Source of the DNA: JBKPCD01 sp046727175
GTDB lineage: Bacteria > Acidobacteriota > Vicinamibacteria > Vicinamibacterales > 2-12-FULL-66-21
DNA length: 12,133 bases
Assembly (NCBI GenBank): GCA_046727175.1
Contig: JBKPCD010000071.1
Coordinates: forward strand, 1-12,133
Reading direction: 5' to 3'
Shown: positions 1-6,589 of the stretch, in pieces
How positions within the stretch are numbered: position 1 is the first letter of the stretch
Layout of the letters: the number at the start of each line of letters is the position of its first letter
Translations under genes and position numbers: made by a program
Notes under the pieces: generated by a model
The model's input: the letters and a program-made list of their open reading frames with translations, nothing else
What the model was told of the DNA's origin: nothing
Databases searched by the model: none

Positions 1-1
1 G

Positions 2-1378
2 TATTCCGCCGAGATGATCGCGCCTCAATACATGCGACTGGACGCCATGCCTCTGGCATGGAGTGCATCGAGCCCTGGTCCCATCACGGGCGAGCCGATG
101 TTGACTCCACTCGATCGCTCGTTCGTCGCCGGCGTCAAGAAGAACTCCGAGGCCTTCGAGGCGTACCGCCGCCAGTGGACCGGCAAACTGCGCGACAAGA
201 TCATCCTGCTGTCGCCGAGCAAGCCGACGCCGCCGCGCGACAAGCCGCTCTTCACGAGGTACACGGACTCGGAGCTTGCCGATCTCGCGAATGCCCCGGA
301 GCCCACTGCGCTGCTTGGTGTGACGAAGCTGGACGATCTCGAGTGGCCGGGGAAGCCCGAGGACGTGTTCAAGCTGTTCATGTCGATGCCGGAGCCCCTG
401 ATCGATCAGTTGATCGATCGGTATGATGCCCTCGCGCTCGAACGCGGCAAGTTCTTCTCGGCCGAGGGCGTCGTAGCGATACTGACGGCCGACGACCGCG
501 CGCGCGACGGCCTCCTCGCGGCCGAGGCCGCCGGCTCGTTCCGAGCGCGGGATCCGCTGGCGCCGCCGACCTTCGTCATCTCGGCCGAACACTACGGCCG
601 AATTGCGAGGCTCGTCGAACAGAAGCAGGCGGTGCGCGTTCGGCTCGATCTCAAAACGACTGTCTCGGCCAAGGACGTCGATGGCGGCAACATCGTCGGG
701 GAGATTCCCGGCGGCGCGCGCACGGACGAGATCGTGATGGTGGGTGCGCATTTCGACTCCTGGCACTCAGGGACCGGAACCACAGATAACGGCGCCGGCA
801 GCGCCGTCATGATCGAGGTGATGCGAATTCTCAAGGCCCTGAACGTGAACCTCGATCGAACCGTCCGCATCGCGCTCTGGAGCGGAGAAGAACAGGGCTT
901 GCTGGGTTCGCGCGCGTATGTCAAGGCACATTTCGCGGACCCCGAGACGATGGAGCTGAAGCCCGAACACGCCAAGCTGTCGGGGTACTTCAATCTCGAC
1001 AACGGTAGCGGGCGCATTCGCGGTGTCTACCTTCAGGGACACGAGGCGATGCGACCGCTCTTCCAGCAATGGCTCGCGCCGTTTCGCGATCTCGGTGTGA
1101 CGACGGTCACGATCAGGAACACCGGAGGAACTGACCATCTGTCGTTTACGCGCGTCGGCTTGCCCGGCTTCCAGTTCATCCAGGACCCGCTCGACTACGG
1201 AACGCTCACCCACCACACAAACGCCGACACCTACGACCATGCCGTCGCGGAGGATCTGATTCAGGCCTCCGCTGTGATCGCGAGCGTCGTGTACGCTGCC
1301 GCAAATCGGACGGATCGACTGCCACGACGTGAGCTCCCAAAACCTGCGACGACCCGCAAACCGAGCGGAAACCCTTGA
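2..1378 (+). CDS. M28 family zinc peptidase, C-terminal part (5' partial)
   Basis: This is a probable secreted or periplasmic aminopeptidase or carboxypeptidase of family M28 using two zinc ions. The reading frame is open to the left edge, so the true start lies outside the window; residues here are counted from the in-frame ATG at 14, which is probably internal. The M28 catalytic core is complete. It shows H246 in GAHFDSW, the bridging D258 in TTDNGAG, the catalytic pair E292/E293 in SGEEQG, D329 in NLDNGSG, the TDH motif (H375), and the last zinc ligand in HHTNADTYD (H401). The segment before residue 240 probably holds the end of a PA-like or lid region, which is inferred from family architecture. 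The C-terminus is a short tail rich in Pro, Arg and Lys. The pirin gene follows after 100 bp on the same strand. Peptidase family is confident; substrate cannot be told. Confidence 0.93.
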   Translation, partial: YSAEMIAPQYMRLDAMPLAWSASSPGPITGEPMLTPLDRSFVAGVKKNSEAFEAYRRQWTGKLRDKIILLSPSKPTPPRDKPLFTRYTDSELADLANAPEPTALLGVTKLDDLEWPGKPEDVFKLFMSMPEPLIDQLIDRYDALALERGKFFSAEGVVAILTADDRARDGLLAAEAAGSFRARDPLAPPTFVISAEHYGRIARLVEQKQAVRVRLDLKTTVSAKDVDGGNIVGEIPGGARTDEIVMVGAHFDSWHSGTGTTDNGAGSAVMIEVMRILKALNVNLDRTVRIALWSGEEQGLLGSRAYVKAHFADPETMELKPEHAKLSGYFNLDNGSGRIRGVYLQGHEAMRPLFQQWLAPFRDLGVTTVTIRNTGGTDHLSFTRVGLPGFQFIQDPLDYGTLTHHTNADTYDHAVAEDLIQASAVIASVVYAAANRTDRLPRRELPKPATTRKPSGNP

Positions 1379-1446
1379 CGCGGTCTGTTCGGCCAGAGCC
1401 TTGTCCCCTCGGGCGGTCGCAAGTGGATAACCGGGCACGGCGAGCA

Positions 1447-1473
1447 CTCCTCCTGCGTCCTAATAGGAGGAGG
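1447..1473 (+). promoter_or_regulatory. Strong ribosome binding site of the pirin gene, able to pair with an upstream complement
   Basis: AGGAGGAGG at 1465-1473 lies 5 bases before the GTG start at 1479 and decides that start. The bases CTCCTCCT at 1447-1454 are the exact reverse complement of AGGAGGAG at 1465-1472, giving an 8-bp stem with a 10-base loop that would bury the ribosome binding site. A weak promoter candidate lies upstream (TTGTCC at 1401-1406, GATAAC at 1426-1431), but its 19-bp spacer is too long to trust. The pairing is visible in the sequence; a regulatory role is inferred. Confidence 0.6.
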
Positions 1474-1478
1474 AACGA

Positions 1479-2378
1479 GTGTCCATACGAGCGGTCAAGC
1501 GGATCATCACGGCGTCGCCGACGGTCGAGGGCGCGGGCGTCAAGCTGCATCGCGGGTTCGGATTTGGAGATACGACGGAATTCGACCCGTTTCTGCTCTT
1601 CGACGACTTCCGCAACGATCGGCCGGCGGATTACCTGAAGGGCTTTCCGTGGCATCCGCATCGCGGAATCGAGACCATCACGTACGTGCTCGCCGGCTCG
1701 GTCGACCATGGCGACAGCCTTGGAAACCGCGGCACGCTCGGCTCGGGTGACATCCAGTGGATGACCGCGGGCCGCGGCATCATTCATCAGGAGATGCCGA
1801 AAGGAGACGCGCAGGGCCGGATGCACGGCTTCCAGCTCTGGGCGAATCTTCCGGCCTCGCTCAAGATGACGGCGCCGCGTTACCAGGACGTCTCCGCCCG
1901 CGATATCCCGTCGATAGTCGACGACGATGGGACGCATGTGCGCGTGGTGTGTGGGGAGTTCTGGGGCAAACGCGGCCCGGTAGACGGCATCGCGGCCGAG
2001 CCGCAGTATCTGGATGTGTCGGTTCCACCGAACAAGCGCAAGACCCTGCCGATCGAAACCACGCGGCATGCGTTCGCGTACGTCTTCGCCGGATCCGGCA
2101 CGTTCTGCGATGCGTCAGGACCACTGCCGGTGAAGACCGATGACACCGGAGACGTCGACAACGCGGTCTACAACGACGCGCGAGATCGCTCGCTCGTCGT
2201 CTTCGATCGCGGCGACGAGGTGACGGTGCAGGCCGGCGAGCAGGGGATAAGGTTCCTGCTCGTCTCGGGCAAGCCGCTCGAGCAGCCAGTCGCGTGGTAT
2301 GGCCCGATCGTGATGAACACGCAGGCGGAGCTGCGCGACGCGTTCAGGGAAATCCGCGACGGGACGTTCATCAAGTAG
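1479..2378 (+). CDS. Pirin family protein (bicupin)
   Basis: This is a cytosolic double-cupin protein of the pirin family, members of which bind iron and include quercetin-degrading dioxygenases (YhhW type) and redox-sensitive regulators. The 299 residues match the usual bacterial pirin length. The N-terminal cupin carries all four expected metal ligands: H59 and H61 in WHPHRGIETITY, and H103 and E105 in GRGIIHQEMP. The usual hallmark stretches GDIQWMTAGRG and HGFQLWANLP are also present. The C-terminal cupin (about residues 170-299) includes YVFAGSGTF and the typical WYGPIVMNT near the end. The GTG start is chosen because AGGAGGAGG sits 5 bases upstream. The gene stands alone between an M28 peptidase and a convergent toxin-antitoxin pair, whose last gene ends 21 bases away. 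Family is certain; whether it is a quercetinase cannot be decided from sequence. Confidence 0.95.
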   Translation: MSIRAVKRIITASPTVEGAGVKLHRGFGFGDTTEFDPFLLFDDFRNDRPADYLKGFPWHPHRGIETITYVLAGSVDHGDSLGNRGTLGSGDIQWMTAGRGIIHQEMPKGDAQGRMHGFQLWANLPASLKMTAPRYQDVSARDIPSIVDDDGTHVRVVCGEFWGKRGPVDGIAAEPQYLDVSVPPNKRKTLPIETTRHAFAYVFAGSGTFCDASGPLPVKTDDTGDVDNAVYNDARDRSLVVFDRGDEVTVQAGEQGIRFLLVSGKPLEQPVAWYGPIVMNTQAELRDAFREIRDGTFIK

Positions 2379-2399
2379 TCGAAGTTTGGGATTCGGGGT

Positions 2400-3095
2400 T
2401 CAGCGTACTGGCTTCCGGTCGCGCTCGATCCGCGGGCCGGATCCTTTCTTCCATGTAAACCGCCACGTCTCGCTCTTCCTGACATTCGTCACCAACGCGG
2501 GACGAAAGCAGGCGACACACGTTCCGCCGCGGCGTCGCACACTCGGATACACGATGCCGAGTGAACCGCGTTGAAGCAGCGTCTCCGCGAGCGCCTGGGA
2601 TGCAACGTAGCTGTCAGGCGCGAGGCACGCACGAAAGCCACGGGCAGAACGCAGATCGTGGAAATCGGCGTTGAAGTCCGCGAGATAGTCGTCGTACGTG
2701 ACCGATTCCTCCGGCCATCCAATCTCCGCGAGCTCCACGGATTTGTGAAACGCGACTTCCGCGTGCGACGTCTCGAGCTCGAATCCCGCGTACCACGCGC
2801 CCCGATCCGGTCGGTTGAAGCGCGATCCCAGAGGATGAGCGTGACAAAACGTCGCGTTGATGATGGCGGCGTGCGGCACTCCGGCGAGCAATTCATCGGA
2901 ACCGATTCCCGGCAGGCGATTGCTCTCTCCGCGAAGCCTGTCGTTCGTCGCGTCATCGAGCTCGAAGATCGCGCTCAGGTGCGCGGCGTCGTCGGCAATC
3001 AGCGTCAGCACGCTGTCGCCGCGCGGAAGGTATTTCGACGGGATCAGCCGGTGCGTGTCGGTCTGGTGAAGCCGACGGACGGGCGGAAACGTCAT
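2400..3095 (-). CDS. RES-domain toxin (NAD+-degrading type) of a Xre/RES toxin-antitoxin pair
   Basis: This is the toxin of a type II pair. Characterised RES toxins break down NAD+ (NAD+ phosphorylase or glycohydrolase activity; MbcT of Mycobacterium tuberculosis is the best known) and so stop growth. The 231 residues show the RES pattern: HRLIPSKYLP near the start (R16), GSRFNRPDRGAWYAGFELETS around 90-110, E113 in SHAEV, SQALAETL near 166, and S185 in IVYPSVR followed by GGTCVACFRP. Which residues are catalytic is assigned by family analogy. The ATG overlaps the antitoxin stop by one base (TAATG), which indicates translational coupling. The frame is intact and key residues are kept, so the toxin is probably active. 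It ends close to the pirin gene and converges with it, with no obvious terminator in the 21 bases between. Confidence 0.9.
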   Translation of the reverse strand: MTFPPVRRLHQTDTHRLIPSKYLPRGDSVLTLIADDAAHLSAIFELDDATNDRLRGESNRLPGIGSDELLAGVPHAAIINATFCHAHPLGSRFNRPDRGAWYAGFELETSHAEVAFHKSVELAEIGWPEESVTYDDYLADFNADFHDLRSARGFRACLAPDSYVASQALAETLLQRGSLGIVYPSVRRRGGTCVACFRPALVTNVRKSETWRFTWKKGSGPRIERDRKPVR

Positions 3096-3532
3096 TACCC
3101 GCTGCGGCGAGCGTCGACCAGGCGACGGACCGTCTCGATTGCGGGCAGGCCGCCGCGCATCATGTATTCGAGCGGCGTGGAACCGCCGAAGATGCGGTTC
3201 GTATTCGGCAGCTGGGCCCAGCGATCGGCCAGGCTCTCCGAATACAGGACGTGGAGTGCCTTGAAGATGCCCACCAGCAACGACACGCGCGTCAGCCGGT
3301 CGGCGTCCAGCACGCGATTGGGATCGCGCTTCATCTGATAGTAGGGGCCGTTCGTGACACCGCCGAGGAGCACACGCGCATCCTCGTCCTTCACCTGCCA
3401 GCGGCGCATGATATTGAAGAAAGCTCGCAGGCCAGGCCCGCTCAGGCGCTCGCGTACGGCCCTGTCGGCGAGATCCGCGGGAGGGGCGGGCAGATAGCGG
3501 GAGGCCGGATACGCGTACGCGGCACGCTGCAT
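3095..3532 (-). CDS. Xre/MbcA/ParS-type antitoxin (DUF2384 toxin-binding domain)
   Basis: This 145-residue protein is the partner antitoxin of the downstream RES toxin. Residues about 30-95 form a helical Xre-like DNA-binding region, with LRAFFNIMRRWQVKDEDARVLLG and a second helix around the YYQMKRDP segment. Residues 96-143 match the toxin-binding domain, with the hallmark RIFGGSTPLEYMMRGG followed by a helix ending at ARRSG. Family members neutralise the toxin by covering its active site and bind the operon promoter to repress it. The ATG at 3532 has AGGAG 8 bases upstream. Upstream lie a good sigma70-like promoter and an 18-bp palindrome that overlaps both the -10 element and the ribosome binding site, as expected for autoregulation. 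Order antitoxin then toxin is normal for this family. Confidence 0.9.
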   Translation of the reverse strand: MQRAAYAYPASRYLPAPPADLADRAVRERLSGPGLRAFFNIMRRWQVKDEDARVLLGGVTNGPYYQMKRDPNRVLDADRLTRVSLLVGIFKALHVLYSESLADRWAQLPNTNRIFGGSTPLEYMMRGGLPAIETVRRLVDARRSG

Positions 3533-3538
3533 GATGTC

Positions 3539-3556
3539 GACTCCTGATCAGGAGTC
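3539..3556. promoter_or_regulatory. 18-bp perfect palindrome, probable antitoxin operator
   Basis: GACTCCTGATCAGGAGTC is a perfect 18-bp inverted repeat. It covers the last four bases of the -10 element, the likely start of transcription, and the AGGAG ribosome binding site of the antitoxin gene. Antitoxins of this family bind palindromic sites in their own promoters, so this is the obvious candidate operator. A rival reading is an RNA hairpin that hides the ribosome binding site, but a perfect palindrome has no loop and, with a start near 3546, the transcript would contain only half of it. Binding itself is inferred. Confidence 0.6.
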
Positions 3557-3581
3557 TATCTGCTCCCCATCAGCCCGTCAA
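3553..3581 (-). promoter_or_regulatory. Sigma70-like promoter of the toxin-antitoxin operon
   Basis: Reading the minus strand, TTGACG (3581-3576) matches the -35 consensus at five of six positions. TAGACT (3558-3553) matches the -10 at four of six. The spacer is 17 bp, the ideal length. Transcription would begin near 3546, leaving a leader of about 14 bases that holds the AGGAG ribosome binding site. The match is direct; activity is inferred. Confidence 0.65.
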
Positions 3582-3598
3582 GCGGCCCACACGGCAAG

Positions 3599-4558
3599 CT
3601 AACTCGAGGTCTGTCGCGCAGCGAAGTACTCCTTGCGCGCGCGCACCTTCGAGCCTCGTTCGCTGACGCGGATCTCGAGCTTGTGCATCTTGTCGTCGAG
3701 CTTCGGGGGCTCGAAGCCAAGCGCGTACTGACGATGCAGCTCGTCGGCGACACGGGCGAACGTGGAGGCCAGGTTCTCGGCTCGTGTCAGCTCGAAGTAG
3801 CCGCCCCCGGTGTCGTCGGCAACCGTCGCAAGGCCAGGATCCGGCCGCGTCGAGCTCATCATCCCCTGCAGGCCGCCAATGCCGCCTCCCCCCGGTCCAC
3901 GCAGCATCGTCGATTGCAGACCGATCGCATAAACCATTACGTCCTGCTGCTGTGCGTCGCGCATGACATCCATGATGCTGCGGTTGTTCAGACGAAAGTT
4001 CGCGGGCGCGTCGCCGCCATCGCTGAAGACGAGTACGACTTTCCGTCCCTCCTGCTCGCGCAATGCGGCGATCGCCTGATCGACGGCGTTCCACAGCGGC
4101 GTTGGACCGGTCACTGGCATGTCCGAGCGTAACGTCCTGATCAGTTGGTCGTGATCGCTCGCGAACTGTTCCGGCTGAATGACGATCTGGTCTGCAAAGC
4201 TTCCGATGCGCGCCTTGTCATTCGGCCCGAGGGCGCGGACGAATTCCTCCGCCGCGTGCTCCACCAGACCGAAGTTCCCGCGCATGCTCGTGCTGCGGTC
4301 GAGCATCATGACCACGGTAATCGGCTGAATGTCGTTGGAGAACACGCTCAGCGGCTGCGGCTTGCCGTTATCGCGGATCTCGAACGCTTCGCGGGCGAGG
4401 TCCGGCACAAGTCGACCATCCTTGTCCGTTACGGTGGCGTAGACCGCTACGGTCTTCGCGCCGCTGCGGAATGGCGGCTGCTGCTGCGCAGCGCGTCCGT
4501 CAAAGGTGAGCTGGGTGACAACGACCAGAGCGACAAAGATCGGCGCGATCGATTTCAT
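3599..4558 (-). CDS. Secreted VWA-domain protein, acidobacterial type
   Basis: This is an exported protein with a von Willebrand factor A domain of the type called 'VWFA-related Acidobacterial domain'; its function is unknown and presumably protein binding. The start at 4558 is chosen because it gives 319 residues with a clear signal peptide (MKSIAPIFVALVVVTQL, cleavage near A24). The frame continues upstream to 4816, but that part overlaps the helicase gene and is Arg/Cys-rich noise. A beta-rich segment (about 35-75, with VTDKDGRLVPDL) precedes the VWA fold. The metal-ion-dependent adhesion site is complete: D87, S89 and S91 in LDRSTS, T153 in GPTPLWNA, and D180 in FSDGGD. A glycine-rich insert (RGPGGGGIGG, from about 220) is odd for the fold. 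There is no neighbouring MoxR ATPase or BatA/BatB partner. The ribosome binding site is weak (GAGAA). Confidence 0.88.
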   Translation of the reverse strand: MKSIAPIFVALVVVTQLTFDGRAAQQQPPFRSGAKTVAVYATVTDKDGRLVPDLAREAFEIRDNGKPQPLSVFSNDIQPITVVMMLDRSTSMRGNFGLVEHAAEEFVRALGPNDKARIGSFADQIVIQPEQFASDHDQLIRTLRSDMPVTGPTPLWNAVDQAIAALREQEGRKVVLVFSDGGDAPANFRLNNRSIMDVMRDAQQQDVMVYAIGLQSTMLRGPGGGGIGGLQGMMSSTRPDPGLATVADDTGGGYFELTRAENLASTFARVADELHRQYALGFEPPKLDDKMHKLEIRVSERGSKVRARKEYFAARQTSS

Positions 4559-4609
4559 GCAGGGTTCTCGTGGCGGCGAGCGGATCGCCGCGAGTCGGCA
4601 GGCCCTTCT

Positions 4610-4637
4610 ATCATCGCACGAATCCGCTGTACGGCAA
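4610..4637 (-). promoter_or_regulatory. Possible promoter of the VWA gene
   Basis: On the minus strand TTGCCG (4637-4632) is followed after 16 bp by GATGAT (4615-4610), with TGC directly before it as an extended -10. Each hexamer matches the consensus at four of six positions. The predicted start is near 4603, giving a leader of about 45 bases that contains a 7-bp hairpin (GCGGCGA and TCGCCGC, arms at 4573-4579 and 4585-4591). This 131-bp gap between the helicase stop and the VWA start holds nothing else I can recognise. Confidence 0.35.
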
Positions 4638-4689
4638 TACCGCCGCCAATCGGTGCGACCCGTGGAGAGACACGACACCTCGGCATCGA

Positions 4690-6567
4690 TTATCGCGGCG
4701 CGCTTCCTTGCGACGGTACAACCGTGTAGCCAGCAGGCACACCCTTCCCTGCCGCGAGTGCGGCCTTGATGTCGCGGGCGTGGCGGCATTGGCCTCGGTA
4801 CTCGAATCCCGGACACGAACAGACAACCTCGGCGCCGTCGGCGGAGATTTCGTACTCGACCCCCGGATGCGACGTGCTGGCGAAACGATACCGCTTGACC
4901 GGTGGCCGTTCCAGAGCACTGGCCAGCGTCTCGAGCGCGCGGCGAAGGGCATCCATTTCCTCGGGCGAACCCGTTGCCCCGCGAGTGTCACCCGCGCGAT
5001 GCGCCTCGATGTCCATGCGAGCCTGTTGAAGGAGCCGATCGATCAAACCCTCCTTATCCTCGGCCCGATCTCCGTCCGCGACGCCCGATGAGATGGCGCG
5101 TAGCGCCTGCTGGAGCTCCGCGAGCACGTCGCCGGGCAGATCCGGCGCGATGGCCCGGCCGTCGACCACCGCGGTGACGAGCGCCCCTTTCCTCGCCAAT
5201 ACCGATTGGACGAAGTCGTCTATCGTGTTTCCCGCCACCATATACGTGACGTTCACGGTACGCGTCTGGCCTATGCGATACGCGCGGTCCTCGGCCTGCC
5301 AGTGATTGGCGGGCACCCAATCCAGATCGTTGAACACTACCTGCGTGGCTGCCGTGAGATTGGTGCCGACACCGCCGGCAATGATGTTCGCCAGGAACAC
5401 GCGAATGCGATCGTCCTGCTGAAACCGGTCGACGAGCGGCTGACGCTTGTCGGCGGGAGTCTTCCCCGTCACGAGGACCGCGGTATCGCGGAACTGCTTC
5501 CAGAGTCGCTGCATCGGCTCCTCGAAACAGGAGAACACGATGACCTTCTCACCCTGCTCGATGGCGCCGTTCACGAAATCGACCGTTGCGTTCACCTTGG
5601 CTGCGGCGAGCGCCTGCCTCGCCTTCGTGATCGCCTGCAACAATCGTCCGCGATGGCGCAAGTCGCTGATGTCGGATCCCGGTGCCACTTTTTCGTGGCT
5701 GACCAGCAGCTCCACGGCTTTCCTCATGTCACGCACGCCGGTCCCCTTTGGCACTTCGATCGAGAGCCACGTACGCAACTTCGGAGGGAGTGCCAGCACC
5801 TGTTCCTTCGATCGTCGCAGCATCACGCCGTGAAGCTGCACGGTCAGCTCTTCGATGTTCGAAGCGCCGCCGGTTTGCCACCCGTACTCGTTTCTCTCCG
5901 CGGCGCAATAGCGTTTGGCGAACGACAGAAAGCTGCGTCCGAGCGGGTGGCCGACGAGTTGAAGGAGGACGAACAGGTCCCGCGGCCGATTCGTCAACGG
6001 CGTGCCGGTCAACAAATACACTGCCGGATCGGCGCCTGCGTTTGCCTTCGCTGTTTCGGCGAGCTGCCTCGCGAGCCGGCTTCGCCCGCTGCGATGGTTC
6101 TTCAAGTAATGTGCTTCGTCGAAGACGAGCCCCGCCCATCGCTGCCGCCCGAGCATCTCGACGTGCTTCGAGAGGATGTCGTAGTTGACGATGACCCAGC
6201 CGGCATCGAGAGCGTTCGCTCCTCTCTCGATGATCCGGGTGGATGCATCCGGGGCGGCCGTGGTGATTTCGCGTGCCCAGTTGCGCTTCACTGACGCTGG
6301 GCAGACGACGAGGTACGGCCCGTCGGGAGCGACGTGACGCAACGCGAGAATGGCCTGGCGCGTCTTGCCGAGCCCCATGTCGTCGGCGAGGATGGCGCGG
6401 CGGCGGCCGAGCAGAAACGCCACGCCTTCGATTTGATGGGGAAACAGTCCACGCGCCAGCGACGCGGCCTTGCGAAACGCCGTGTCGGAGTCGTCGGGGG
6501 ACAGCGCGAGCAGCCGCGCGAAGATATCCGCCTCGGCGTCCAGCGATCTGTCGAGCTCCTTGCTCAA
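4690..6567 (-). CDS. SNF2-family DEAH helicase with C-terminal SWIM zinc finger
   Basis: This is a cytosolic, ATP-driven DNA translocase of superfamily 2. The 625 residues include the Q-like region LFPHQIEGVAFLL (41-53), Walker A DDMGLGKT (62-69), DEAH box (150-153), motif III LTGTPLTNR (186-194), motif V GGVGTNLTAA (398-407) and motif VI QAEDRAYRIGQ (424-434), so both RecA lobes are complete. After a helical linker comes a SWIM finger with C583, C585, C594 and H596. The core resembles the SMARCAL1/ZRANB3 branch that acts on forked DNA; that role is an inference. The start is TTG at 6567 without a good ribosome binding site; an in-frame stop lies about 20 codons upstream and no other start intervenes. 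The PqiA-like gene ends 22 bases before it, suggesting co-transcription and coupling. Confidence 0.92.
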   Translation of the reverse strand: MSKELDRSLDAEADIFARLLALSPDDSDTAFRKAASLARGLFPHQIEGVAFLLGRRRAILADDMGLGKTRQAILALRHVAPDGPYLVVCPASVKRNWAREITTAAPDASTRIIERGANALDAGWVIVNYDILSKHVEMLGRQRWAGLVFDEAHYLKNHRSGRSRLARQLAETAKANAGADPAVYLLTGTPLTNRPRDLFVLLQLVGHPLGRSFLSFAKRYCAAERNEYGWQTGGASNIEELTVQLHGVMLRRSKEQVLALPPKLRTWLSIEVPKGTGVRDMRKAVELLVSHEKVAPGSDISDLRHRGRLLQAITKARQALAAAKVNATVDFVNGAIEQGEKVIVFSCFEEPMQRLWKQFRDTAVLVTGKTPADKRQPLVDRFQQDDRIRVFLANIIAGGVGTNLTAATQVVFNDLDWVPANHWQAEDRAYRIGQTRTVNVTYMVAGNTIDDFVQSVLARKGALVTAVVDGRAIAPDLPGDVLAELQQALRAISSGVADGDRAEDKEGLIDRLLQQARMDIEAHRAGDTRGATGSPEEMDALRRALETLASALERPPVKRYRFASTSHPGVEYEISADGAEVVCSCPGFEYRGQCRHARDIKAALAAGKGVPAGYTVVPSQGSAPR

Positions 6568-6589
6568 TGGTCTGTAACCAGAGACGGAT

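Noticed and set aside
1206..2069. Open frame of 287 codons on the minus strand across the M28 and pirin genes
   Set aside because: It covers two clear genes and the gap between them, is Arg-rich and has no domain.
2379..2399. Terminator between the convergent pirin and toxin genes
   Set aside because: The 21 bases hold no stem-loop or T-run that I can see.
2571..3338. Open frame of 255 codons on the plus strand opposite the toxin and antitoxin
   Set aside because: It is Arg-rich, lacks a ribosome binding site and lies opposite a well-supported toxin-antitoxin pair.
4559..4816. N-terminal extension of the VWA reading frame
   Set aside because: It overlaps the end of the helicase gene, reads as Arg/Cys-rich noise, and the ATG at 4558 opens directly into a proper signal peptide.
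5206..6294. Long open frame (362 codons) on the plus strand opposite the helicase gene
   Set aside because: The helicase on the other strand has all conserved motifs. The antisense frame is rich in His/Arg/Leu and has no recognisable domain, as expected for a shadow in GC-rich DNA.
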